Source of the DNA: Triglochin maritima
Taxonomy: Eukaryota > Streptophyta > Magnoliopsida > Alismatales > Juncaginaceae
DNA length: 64,000 nt
NCBI GenBank assembly: GCA_963682175.1
Contig: OY821777.1
Span: 2,745,501 to 2,809,500, forward strand
Reading direction: 5' to 3'
Shown: one piece after another, positions 14,082 to 24,959 of the stretch
Position numbering within the stretch: the stretch's first letter is position 1
Layout of the letters: the number at the start of each line of letters is the position of its first letter
The notes under the pieces: model-generated
What the model was told of the DNA's origin: nothing
The model's database searches: none
Seen by the model: the letters and a program-made list of their open reading frames with translations, nothing else
Translations under genes and position numbers: made by a program

Positions 14082-17000
14082 TCAACAAACTCCATTGGTC
14101 TTCCTGTCCACAAGCTTCTTCCAATGAGCAGTTATTTCCTGAATCTCTGTAGAGTTTTTCTTAATTAGGTGTCCATCTTCCGCCTCATGGGTGGCTGCCA
14201 CACGAGCAGTTGTGCTTGTGGCGACCTGGCTGGGGAGAGAGTCCAGTTCTTTGAGCACTTTTTCGATGTCAGACACTAGACGCTCCGCAAGGCTCCTGCT
14301 TAAGTCCTCTCTTATGACGACTCTGAGGACAGCGACATGTTGGGCATCTGGTGGCATGGTGTATGCCGGAATTATCCATCCGAACTTTCTCAGAGAGTCA
14401 GATATTTGAAAGACTGTGTATTGGCTACTGTCTTTGAGAGAGAGAGAGAGACACAAGGGGTACTCCAACTTCTTTGGAAACGACATTGAACCGTCCAGTC
14501 TTTTCTATCCCTTCTCTTAAAGCCTTTGTGTTCTCCATGCAGTTCTCCATTATGTTCTTGAATCCCTTCAAGAAGCAAGCACAAACATAGGTGATAAATA
14601 TGAGGTAGTTACGCTTATGAAGTTTGGTTGATATCCATCACTTAAAATATCCATTGTTAGGGACTACGGACAAAAATCAATTACGAACTTAAGCACGTTG
14701 CTAGAACTACTTGATCAGCATGAAATAACATTACCCATCGATGTATCGAATATTTAAGGATACTAAATAATTTTGGTTTCGTTCAACCCAACAAAAGACT
14801 AACAGATTCGCCTTGAGATAGGAGATAAAGCTAGTTTTTAAAAACACGATGCACGTGAAGCTATACATGTTAATGAGTTTGAATTGAACAATCTTGGCAA
14901 ATTTGGGTCAAGGGCAATTTGATGTAAGTTGTAAGTGGATAACGGGCTTGCACATTTCCTAAGCAACACCTAATTTTACTTCAGAAAGAAAAATCACAAA
15001 GCAAATAAGATTGAGACGTTATACCTCAAAACCCAGGCGAATGAACTGGTAATATTGAGCTATGATCTGACTTGAACCTGCGCAAAAAAATCATAACAAA
15101 TTGGCAAAAGAAAATCTGATATCAATTTGAAGAAGCAGTGTTCCAGTTGATTACCTTTGGAAAAATTAAGAGTGAAAGTGGGTTGATCCGCTCCTAGATA
15201 GTTAATGTGGAAAATAAGCTCCTCGGGTAAGTCATCCTTGCTTCTCCAGATATTCCAACCAACTCCAGCATAAACAAGGCCATACTTATGGCCGCTGACG
15301 TTGATGCTCTTCACAAGTGGCAGTCGGAAATCCCATTCTAGCTCTGGGTATAAGAAAGGAGCTATAAATCCTCCACTTGCTGCATCAACGTGGATCGGTG
15401 TATCCCACCTGCTTCCTCCAAAAACCAGATACTAATAAGCGAACAATGGTTTGTTAACTGATTGTTTTGTTGACCGTGGTTCATTAGAATTCTCTTACCC
15501 TGTTTCCTTGTTCTTATCTGTGAGAAGGTCATTCAGCAATTTGACATCTTCAAATTCTCCATTGAGTGTAGAACCTAATATGGCAGCAACACAGATTGTA
15601 TTCTCATCCACCATCTCAATGGCCTTTACAGGGTCCATGACATAGTACCCCTCGGTTAACTTTACTTCTTTCAATTCTACTTCAAAATAGCGTGCAAACT
15701 TTTCCCAACAGACCTGTAATGAGTACGGAAATTAAAGTGTTAGGATGCATACTAAAAGAAGAAAAGAAAATACTGGATGGTTAATGGTAGTGAACTGTGT
15801 AGATTTTGCCTGAACATTGGCACCAGTGACAATATTTGGCTTATCAAATGGTTTCCCCTCCGCCTTTCTCTTATTCTGCCATTTTCTCTTGAATGCCAAT
15901 CCGGCGAGCATTATAGCTTCAGAAGATCCAACTGTACCAACTCCCACCGCTGACTCATTTTCACTAATTGGGGCATTAAACAGATGTGCGATCATATTAA
16001 CCGTGCGGTTCTGAAAGAGCAAAAGGAAAATTAATTAACTTTGCTACCAGACAAACATGAACAAAACTTGTTATTGAAAAGAAAAATAAAGGGTTCTGAA
16101 CACTAGTGATAGCAAATGATGATAAAATACATTATCAACCACTCGGGGTATTTGAGGTTCTTATGATAATAAAGTTACAGGATATAACTTCAGCAAAAGA
16201 ATATAGAAAAAATAGAATCAAACTTTTCAAGCATCAACAATTCAACATCTTACATCAAAAACTTGACTTGACTTATTTGCTAAAGCAAAGCATCATTGTA
16301 TCACACCACGTCAAATCTGATGAGTTCATCCCACAAAATCTATCACGCTTATGAGTATTTTTTTTTCCATTCAAGTGGCAATCGTATGACTAGGTTCTGA
16401 AGTATTTGTTACCTGGAGCTCAGTAGTGACCGGGTATACATCCATGTCAACGTAATTTTTATTGATTGATGCCATCATAAGATTATCGCACTCCGGCTCC
16501 ATCCAGGTTGTCACAAACGATGCAAGGTTCAACCTAGGATTTCCATCTAACATCAGCTCATCATGTATTATCTGATACGCAGCATCTTTGGGTATCGAAT
16601 GCTCTGGCATCTTGAACCTTCAAAATCAATTAACAAAAACCAAACCAAATGATTAAGCACTAGGCGCAACAGATCAATCAATAACACAACTGCCAACAGC
16701 TTATATTGGTCTGGAAAAAACACTTTAATCGTCACATTTACAAAGTTGGGAATGTTGTTTGAGGGACAAAATTCTTGTGATTTCGAAACTAAGAAACATC
16801 AAAACTGGTTGAACCGTAATATTATGAAACAAAAAGCATCCTTGAAACGAACTGAACCATACCCTAAAAGGTAAACAAATACAAAATCTTAGAAATACAA
16901 AAGCATATCATGGTGATCAATTCGGGAGAGTTTGGAATATAGATAACGATCCAGTTCAAACGCGCAAGAAAGATGGTAAAGTGAGCATCATATCCTCTTC

Positions 17001-17338
17001 TAACCAGAATCCTACGAGACTGGAACTACAATTTCTTTCGGTTTTTTGGTTACTAAACAACTCCCTCCGATCAAACGCTATTCTTTTACTACTCTGCAAG
17101 GACGAACCACACAAATCCTAAGATGACGGCCAAACCCTCATCAACAAATCATCAGGTAATCTTACGATACAAACTCATTCCCGATTATCGATCCATGCAT
17201 ACATTCAATCTAAAATGAGATATAAAAGAAAAGAAGAAGAAGAAGAAGAACAAACTTTGGAAGAGAAGTCTGGACGTATCTGGAAGCGAAGGTGCAGTGC
17301 AGCGACTCCTCGGACTTCTTCTCTATCGTCGTCACCAT
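14082..17338 (-). CDS. GAD: Glutamate decarboxylase, frameshifted in last exon
   Basis: PLP enzyme that converts L-glutamate to GABA in the cytosol. Seven exons on the minus strand: 17338-17256, 16617-16413, 16010-15810, 15713-15499, 15408-15155, 15077-15025 and 14565-14082. The start [20 protein letters not shown] and exon 2 ([14 protein letters not shown]) match the plant GAD N-terminus. The PLP lysine lies in [15 protein letters not shown] (exon 5). The C-terminus [17 protein letters not shown] is the plant calmodulin-binding tail. All exon phases agree, except that exon 7 carries 4 extra bases in a (TC)8 tract (14436-14451). This gives a TAG at 14425-14427 and a 383-residue product instead of about 496 residues. 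The frame after the tract is intact to the normal stop. Intron 3 uses a GC donor. It is either a recently broken allele or a sequencing error; the family assignment is secure. Confidence 0.93.
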
Positions 17339-17478
17339 CTTTGCTTCTGGTTTTGGATTTGGTTGGAGAAGAGAATAATATTTTTGGTTATTGCCTAAGA
17401 TCTCTCCTTGCTGTGTTTTGTGTCCGTCTCTGCGGTAGACAGAAGACAGTAGACAGTGGACAGGTGGGAGTCACCACT

Positions 17479-17560
17479 TACTTTATAGCTGGACACGACG
17501 TCAGACGATCGCTGATTGACACGTGCCAGGCAATTTCTGAAGATAATCCTGACGTCGCTG
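17479..17560 (-). promoter_or_regulatory. GAD promoter: TATA box, ACGT elements, G-box
   Basis: Read on the minus strand, CTATAAAG (17481-17488) lies about 145 bases upstream of the GAD start codon and is a plausible TATA box. Further upstream are GACGTCA/TGACGTC elements at 17497-17503 and 17550-17556 and a G-box CACGTG at 17520-17525. These are bZIP-type sites common in stress-responsive plant promoters. Function is inferred from sequence only. Confidence 0.55.
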
Positions 17561-18065
17561 TTGCATTTTTGGGATTTTTCTTTCTTTTTTACTAAGTAAA
17601 AAGTAAAATAAAAACCCCTCACATCACACTAAAATATACAAGAATTCTCTAGTTAACTCAGATTTTAATTTTTCTAAATTAAACTCCCACAGTATAATAT
17701 AACTAACTAAAACATGTCACTAACTAAATATAATATACATAAATTCTCTAGTGAGCTCAGAGTTTAATTTTTCTAAATTAAACCTCCACAATATTCATCA
17801 CTCATTTCAAATTATAAGGTAGATTACGAAAAAAACGGTTATGCTAATGAAAATTGAGATTAACTATAAGATCAAATTGTGAGATTGTAAATGGTTTAAA
17901 CTAAATTTGATAAGTCCTAGACTCACTAGAGCTTTACACATATAATATATTTAAATCTTACGAACATATATCCTCTCTAATCCGAAACTAGAACCCTCTT
18001 ATGATGGAAGGGCCCATATTATAACCCCACCAACAAAATCTGGACTAGAACAGTACTACTTACTA

Positions 18066-18136
18066 GTTGGGCCGATTCCCGATCTTCCGGCCCAGCCCAT
18101 AAGGCCCAGCCCAGCGGCCTCTCAATAAATATCGCC
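18066..18136 (+). promoter_or_regulatory. DPB2 promoter: cluster of five site II elements
   Basis: Five site II motifs (TGGGCC/T in either orientation) lie within about 46 bp: 18068-18073 (direct), and 18089-18094, 18094-18099, 18103-18108 and 18108-18113 (reverse). A TATA-like AATAAATAT follows at 18124-18132 and the ATG is at 18187. A telo-box-like AACCCTAAA lies just inside the coding sequence (about 18243-18251). Site II elements with telo-boxes are known in plant genes expressed in cycling cells, such as PCNA and ribosomal protein genes, which suits a replication polymerase subunit. Confidence 0.7.
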
Positions 18137-18186
18137 CGAAAATCCGATTCCCCCCAAAACCCATCCCTCCTTCCCGCCAACCAACA

Positions 18187-18610
18187 ATGTCGTCGTCGGC
18201 GCTCCGGCGGAAGATCCAGAAGAAGTTCAAGTTACGCGGCCTAACCCTAAAAGTCGACTCCCTCGACGCCGTCCTCGCCTTCCTCTCCCGCTTCCCCGAC
18301 GCCCCCGACGACGCCCTCGACCTCCTCGCCGACGAGATCGACAACCACTGCCCCCTCTCCTCCTCCGTCCTAGAACCGGACTCCGTCCGGAAGGTCGTCT
18401 CCCTCCTCCTCGACGCCGACTCCGCCGTCGATCAGGAAAATAGTGGTGCTTCTCCAGCCGCGATTAGCGTCGTCGACGCCTTCCTGGTTCCCAAGTTTCG
18501 TTATGACCCCATCAAGAAGATCTTTTATGAGTGAGTAGAATTCGGTTTTCGATTTTTAGGGTTTTTTGGCGAATTGAAGTGGTTTGGAATGGAATGCTCT
18601 TTGATTGTGT

Positions 18611-18651
<41 letters not shown>

Positions 18652-21600
18652 GTTTGGATTTGATTATCGTTTAGGAGTTCGGAACTAGGGTTTTGATTAT
18701 CGGTTTAATCGTTCCGCGAGGGTTCTGGTTTAGAGTTCTTTTGGAGTAGTGTTTAAGTGGATGAGTTGCTGGGATTATGTATATGTTTGGAAGAGGTTTT
18801 GATTTGAGAACGTGTGGTGTTGGAGTTTTAGGGTTTTTGAGTTTTGACGGCTTGAAGTGATTTGGAATGGTATGGTTTGGTGTCTTCGTTTGGTCGTTTG
18901 TAGGTGTGATTGAAAGAGGTTTAGGTTTCAGTTCGGTTTGGAACTAGGGATTTGGGTTTGGGTTCGTTCTTTTGGAGTAATTTTTAACTGGGTAAGTTAC
19001 TGGGATTATGTATGTGTGTGGTGTGAAGATGTTATAGTTAGATGAGCTTGAATGAAAATAAATGTTGGAAACTTTGAGTTGAGATTATTATTAAGGTTTT
19101 GGATTTGACTTGATATTTTATACTAGTTGAACTTTAGTAGTCAAACTTGATATTGGGCTTGAATGATGAGGAATGTTGGAGTTCTTGAGGTTGTTAGTGA
19201 GGTATTGGATTTGAATTTAAGTTGATTTACTATGATCTCTAGAATTTGAGCTTGATATTGGGCTTGTAAAGAGAGCATTTTGGGCTTCAAATTTGTGTTA
19301 CTTTTGCTAAATTTGAAGTTCTACTGTTTAGTAGTATAATTTGTTGTTAGCAAAATGTGCTCTTTTGAAGGTCTTGTTGACTAATTTATATGGAGTTTAT
19401 GATGACTGCTCTTTTGTCCGTTCATATTGTAGGCACACTGGGAAGTTGTCAATCCATGGGGAAGCTAGTGCGAAAGCTGCTCTCTACAGAGACAGATTTC
19501 AGCTTCTCCTCCAGAGGATATCTCGTGACGAGCACTTCTCAAGACCAAGCTTTGATGCTGAGACGACAGAGGCCGACAGGTCTCAGGTTTGCATGCTTGT
19601 TGCTAGTGATGTATGCTATTAATCGTCAGAAACTCATGGCTGATGAATTTTCTTCTTTGTGCCTTTTGGTGTCAGATTACTCCTATTCAATCTTTGATTG
19701 GATGTGTAGGGAGAAGATGGATTATGGGGGTGATTTCTCAGTTAGAAGATGGTTATTTTTTCCTTGAAGATCTTTCTGCTGCGGTTCCAATTGACCTGTC
19801 CAGCGCAATATCCTTCAGAAATCTTCAAAATTTAAAATTTTCATGTGCTCATGTGTTGCCTTGTATATAAATGGTTGTGGTTTCCAAGAATTCGTCAAGA
19901 CACCAAATATGCGGTGAAACGATGACTACTTGAACATCCTATTTACCATCCTAATTGTAGGTGCACAATGTTTCACGAAGTAAAAACATAAGCTTCTACG
20001 TTTACACCTGAATTCAGTCATGCTACATAGTGACTTACACAGAACCGTTGCTTGCTCCACCTTTTTTATAACTTAAATCTTGTATCTCAAGTTCTCTAAA
20101 ATTTAAGCCTTTGAATGTATTAGCATCACAGTTTACATGACAAAATATAACATCTTGCTCTTCATTTGAAATATATGCCCAATCACCACACTGTTGATGG
20201 GGGGAAATGGTTATTGCTACCAACTTATGTAAGTTGAGTAATTGTGAAACAGAATTTGTTAACTTTAACAGCTTGTGAATATATGATTTGTTGTTCTGTC
20301 AACACCATTGTACGACATAACATATTAGAACTCGTTTTATTATGATTAGCTGACATTTTCAAGCATTCTTTGTTGATTTCTCAACACCATGGCCTAGTTG
20401 TGGCTTGTAGATGCCATTAATCTGAAAACCTCAAAACATTTGCAGAAAGTATTCATTGTTTTCTTTGATAGCAAGCACAAAATAACCTCAGGATTTTTCG
20501 TGGAGAATACAGTTATTGTGGCAGAAGGGGAAATGCTTCTCAGTGGTACGTTTAAGGTGGGTGTGCTTCTATCCAATTTATTATGAAGCGACTTCAACGC
20601 ATTCTTAGTTTTTCTTTCCAGCTGCTTTTCTCTGACCGTTATTTTTACACCATTGCTTTATTAATATTGTCTGTCTTTTGTGTTACCTGTATGTGGCTGG
20701 GCTCTAAGTTTGTCCAACCAAAATCACTCCAGACTGTAATATCGGGATAAAAACATTTCTTGTATCATTATCTCGGGATAAAAAGCATGCCATCTTGTAG
20801 AATTATTTATTAAAAGTAGTCGCTACATGGATATGTTCTTGTATGCTTGCATGTCCTATTACCTAAAAGGTATGTGGGTTAGTTTGACTGGCAATCCAGT
20901 TACGTTGTTGTAAGTTTAACATAGTGAAAAATCAAACATTCACGCAGAAGAAACAGACAAAACAATGCAAAACTGATTTGTTTAATATTACTATCTTGGA
21001 TTAATCTGTATACAATTAGCATTTCAGTATATGAAAACCTGTGGCAAGAACATAGCCCTGTTTTGGAAAGAAGGAAATTCACTACATTCCAGATGTCACT
21101 GTGGTAATAACCATGGCAATTGCTCCATATATTCACCAAAATGCTTTGTAGGTTAATACATGCGGTTTCCCCCCTCTGGAAGATCGAGACACCACTTTTT
21201 CTTTGTTCATGGGTCTTGATTATTTTGGCACTGGAATTCTCCCTGCCGAAGAAACGGTATCCTCATAAGATTAGTTTACGGTTTTGTACATATTGTGTTC
21301 GACATATTTGTCATTATATTCTAAATACAGCGTGGACCTAAAAAATATTATCTTGACAATAAATAGGTCAGGCTTTCCGGGCTCGAGAAAAATGCTGTAA
21401 ATGATATGTTTGTCATTCTATCTGATGTTTGGCTTGATGATAATAAGGTAATTATCTACTTACTTTTCTTTTTTATCTCCTTATGCTCTTTCCTCAAATC
21501 TTCAAACATTTTTCTCCGTAGAAAAGACTATGGAAAATCTGTCTGTTGTCTTGGACGGCTACAACAGTGTTGATGTGGTCCCGTCATTGTTTGTTTTCAT

Positions 21601-23013
21601 GGGAAATTTCTGTTCTCGTCCTTGCAACCTTTCATTCCACTCATATTCAAGTCTGAGGTAACTTATTGAACTATGGTACAATCATGGTTTTCTTTTTGTA
21701 CCTACATTTGTCAATGTTGAGGGAAATGACGATCGGCAGAGGCTTGCAGGGAATGTTTTGGAAAGCTTGGTGAAATGATTGAGGCACGTCCAAAACTAAA
21801 GGAGCAAAGTCGATTTCTGTTTATACCAGGTCCTGATGATGCAGGTATTCCAATTTCTTTAACCACGAGTCTGTCACTATCACTTAGTTTTGTTCCATTC
21901 CTGAACTCCATGTATATCTTCTAAAATTTGCTCTATGAACCCAGCATGACTGTCTTTCTTGATTTCTTCTTTTGAATTACTGTGATGGATCAAATGATGT
22001 AAATGCCACTTAACATTAGTGTTATTTTGTGTTTGGTTCTTGCAGGTCCATCTAATGTGCTTCCAAGGTGTGCCTTGCCAAAATATCTTACTGAACAACT
22101 CCAAAAGAAGATTCCAAATGCTATATTCTCAAGTAACCCTTGCAGGTTGGGCTCTTGTTATTATTTTATACTTGCTATACGGAAATTACGGACAAGCTGC
22201 AGTTTATCATATAAATGTCAATTCATGGGAAAATAGCTTCAGCGTGACGGACCTTTTAAGAGGAACTAGCACAAATTGAACTTCTCTAGTTTAAGTTGTG
22301 GTTGTTAGGTACTGTGTGATACTGTCTTGTTTATACCATTTACTTTATATTTCTAATACCAGGGTAAAGTTCTACACCCAAGAAATTGTATTTTTCCGAC
22401 AAGATCTTCTCTATAGGATGAGACGTTCCTCCTTAATACCTCCTTCAACAGAAGAAACAAATGATCCATTTGAACATGTAAGCTAACTGTTGTTTCATCT
22501 TTCATGGCATTGAGGGATACCTGTATATTCATAGTGTTATAACTGATGCAATTGTCAATGCAGCTTGTAGCTACAATTACGCATCAAAGTCATCTCTGCC
22601 CCTTGCCCCTCACAGTGCAACCCATTATCTGGAACTATGATCATTGCTTACACTTGTATCCACCACCACACACGGTATGGTTTCTTAACGAGAATGGTTA
22701 TGTAAAACACGACTACCAGACATCAACAACGTTGCTGCCTAATGTTTTATGGCTTATTTTTGTTTCTTTAAACCTCTGCAAAAATCAAGCTTTATACTTG
22801 AGTCAAACGTGTCCAAGTCCAGAAATCAGATGTTATCTTGTTCATGGCACCCTTAATGTTATGCAGATAGTGTTGGGGGACAAAAGTGAACAGAAAGCCT
22901 TCAAGTACACTGACATTACATGTTTCAATCCTGGTTCATTCTCCTACGACAGCACCTTTGCTGCATATCGCCCTTGCTTGCAAGAGGTGGAGCTGTCTGC
23001 GTTAGAAAGTTGA
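18187..23013 (+). CDS. DPB2: DNA polymerase epsilon subunit B
   Basis: Second, non-catalytic subunit of the leading-strand polymerase in the nucleus. Twelve exons: 18187-18530, 19433-19586, 19676-19807, 20479-20556, 21152-21256, 21367-21447, 21527-21657, 21750-21844, 22046-22145, 22363-22477, 22564-22674 and 22867-23013. Phases agree throughout and give 530 residues, the usual plant length. The N-terminus (RRKIQKKFKLRGLTLKVDSL) is the helical DPOE2 N-terminal domain. The C-terminal half is the inactive calcineurin-like phosphoesterase fold: VPSLFVFMGNFCSRPC, SRFLFIPGPDDAGPSN, IFSSNPCRVKFYTQEIVFFR, ITHQSHLCPLPL, IVLGDKSEQ and FNPGSFSYDSTFAAYRP, ending ELSALES. Intron 3 is AT-AC and intron 5 resembles U12-type. 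Exon 7 must begin at 21527 to keep frame, although a TAG acceptor lies five bases upstream. The gene appears intact. Confidence 0.95.
18607..18651 (+). repeat. (GT)n(GA)n microsatellite in DPB2 intron 1
   Basis: A GT run passes directly into a GA run of about 15 units inside the first intron. It is a compound simple repeat with no coding effect. Confidence 0.9.
19808..20478 (+). other. U12-type AT-AC intron (DPB2 intron 3)
   Basis: The intron begins ATATCCTTC right after the codon GCA and ends AGCAAGCAC right before AAA ATA ACC, so the terminal dinucleotides are AT and AC. TTCTTTGAT just upstream of the 3' end matches the U12 branch-site consensus TTCCTTRAY at 8 of 9 positions, with the presumed branch adenosine about 11 bases from the splice site. 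The joined product reads DLSSAKITSGFF, continuous across the family, and no GT-AG alternative keeps frame. It would be removed by the minor spliceosome. Confidence 0.9.
21257..21366 (+). other. Probable U12-type GT-AG intron (DPB2 intron 5)
   Basis: The donor GTATCCTCA matches the U12 consensus GTATCCTTT in its first seven bases. TATCTTGAC, about 11 bases from the AG acceptor, is a 7/9 match to the U12 branch consensus. The intron is only 110 bp. The match is good but weaker than for intron 3. Confidence 0.65.
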
Positions 23014-24162
23014 CAGCCATGTATACTGCTAGTCCATGGTGACCAACCATCAGCCTGATGAACAACCTCAAAAAGCAATATTCATTGGGTTCAAGACAAT
23101 TGGAGTAATTTATGCAGCAAAGCAGAACGTTCCGACGACTTCCAAGTTTGCATCAGCTACTGTGAGCTGTCGTTTTTTATGACATGGCATCTAGTGAAGT
23201 TGGAAGCATAGTTATGTTATTCATTTTACTTAATTTTAAGGCCAACCAAACCTTTGTAAAATTATTGTTAATTAGGCCTATGTAACAGCAATGTCTATTC
23301 TTCTTACCAACGGATTACCGTTCTTTCTTTCAGACTCCAGTGGTGCCTTTATAAATTATGGTATGTTGGAGCAGTAGTCATAATCTTTCTAAAGAATTTT
23401 TTGTCCATGACAATTGGAGTATTATAACGACATATTATCATTTGTTCTTCTAGTAGTTGTATGTTAAAGATGATCTTTAACAATTTCACTTGTAATTTTA
23501 TAATAGCATATGATTTGTTAATCCTTTACTATCATATTGTGCATTATAATACAAGTTGTCGTAATTTTGCATAGCAGATCAACATTTCATGTAAAAGGAA
23601 TTTCAAATTAGTATGAATTGTGAATGAAGCGCTCCAAATAAATGTTCAATATCCTTTCATGTGTTTTCTTAGTATTCAACAAACAACTTATCTTCAAGAG
23701 TTGTGGAAGAATGATGGTTGGATGAATGTTCGTTGTGAATAAATATCATCAGTAAGATTTTATTACATATTGTAATGATGATCATTGACTATGTCATTTA
23801 TATTGGTCATTTCTTGTAAAATATCATCAAAAATTAGAGATTGAAGAATAACATTAATGTCACTACCCAAACCTTATATACTGGAGAATGAATGTCAAAT
23901 TTATAGATCTTGAGATGCTACAGTCTCGAGGACAAGTGTCGTTTTGTCATCATGCTTGGGAATCCGACAAGCACCAAACTATTTTGCAGGAACAAAACCT
24001 GAAAGGTATTGATAGTCCGACTGCCTTGCCCTTTCCCTGGAGGAGCATACCTTCATTGCCACTACGTTTTTGTGATCATTCGCATATGCATTTATTTTGC
24101 CAATATGGGAACCTTTCAAGGTTCACGAAGAACGTTATTAATAAATCAGTAACAAGTGGAGT
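23014..24162. other. Spacer between DPB2 and ABC1-kinase fragment
   Basis: Converging 3' ends of two genes. The first 200-300 bp is likely DPB2 3' UTR. The rest is AT-rich with no recognisable gene. An open frame at 23,888-24,205 (+) overlaps the last kinase exon on the other strand and shows no family motif. Confidence 0.45.
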
Positions 24163-24917
24163 TCAAGTCTTCACATTGAAGAAAACCCAACTACAAAATC
24201 GATAACATGAAGCCAAAATGCGTCTGATTTCAGTAGCAAATGAGTGCTTAAATCCTTGCAGCCAGGTAACCAGATCCAGAATTTCTGCAAAAAAACACTT
24301 CCAGTTATAATAAATGATGTTTATTTTCAGTGCTGGACTAAAGTTATTGAGGCTAATTAGCATACCAAGAAGGATTCTCAGCTGAAGATAGCTTAAGCTT
24401 GTTCTAGTTTTCAAGAGTAGATCACTTGTTTTATAATCTAAAATGTGAAACCAAGATATTACATCATCAGATGCATACATACAAAAAAGCAAAAAGAGGA
24501 AACAATACATGCGAGAACTTTCCTTTTTTTGACCGTTGCAAGAACTTCCAATTTAGTTGCATAGAAATCAACTATCACAGTGCAAGAGACTTTACCATGT
24601 TGAGTGTTGTGCGCAGAGGAAAGCCCATATATAGCATATCTTGCATATGTGAAAAGCCTAACATGCCTTGGTACCCCAAGTTTGCCTACTACAGACCTCA
24701 ACAATCCACTAAAACATGCAACAATACATGTTAGGAATAGTTCTTTACGTGATATCGAAAGCAAGCGAAAATAACTCACTCTGCTCGCAGCACAGCGAGG
24801 AAGTCAGGTGATAAACTTTCAATAAATAATGATATATCACCCATGTCTAGATGCTTAAGCTCCTGCTTTAATTTACTTCTCTCTTCAATAGACATCTGCT
24901 TCCCAAGATCTGATTTG
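24163..24917 (-). pseudogene. ABC1/ADCK-like kinase, C-terminal exons only
   Basis: Four exons with consistent phases: 24917-24780, 24708-24596, 24437-24366 and 24284-24163. They encode about 147 residues, including MSIEERSKLKQELKHLDMGD, ESLSPDFLAVLRADGLLRSV, RHVRLFTYARYAIYGL and EILDLVTWLQGFKHSF, ending FNVKT. This resembles the C-terminal region of plant ABC1 (aarF/ADCK1-like) atypical kinases; the family call is from memory of such C-termini and is moderately sure. The kinase core (Ala-rich loop, DxxPGN) should lie upstream, but no further exon is visible before the repeats at 25-32 kb and the opposite-strand La gene. It is probably a 5'-truncated remnant, although the visible exons show no stop or frameshift. 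Confidence 0.6.
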
Positions 24918-24959
24918 CTGAGTACAAATGAAAGTATCAAAATTACCTTACAATCCAAA

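Noticed and set aside
14191..14409. Plus-strand open frame opposite the GAD last exon
   Set aside because: Shadow of the decarboxylase coding strand.
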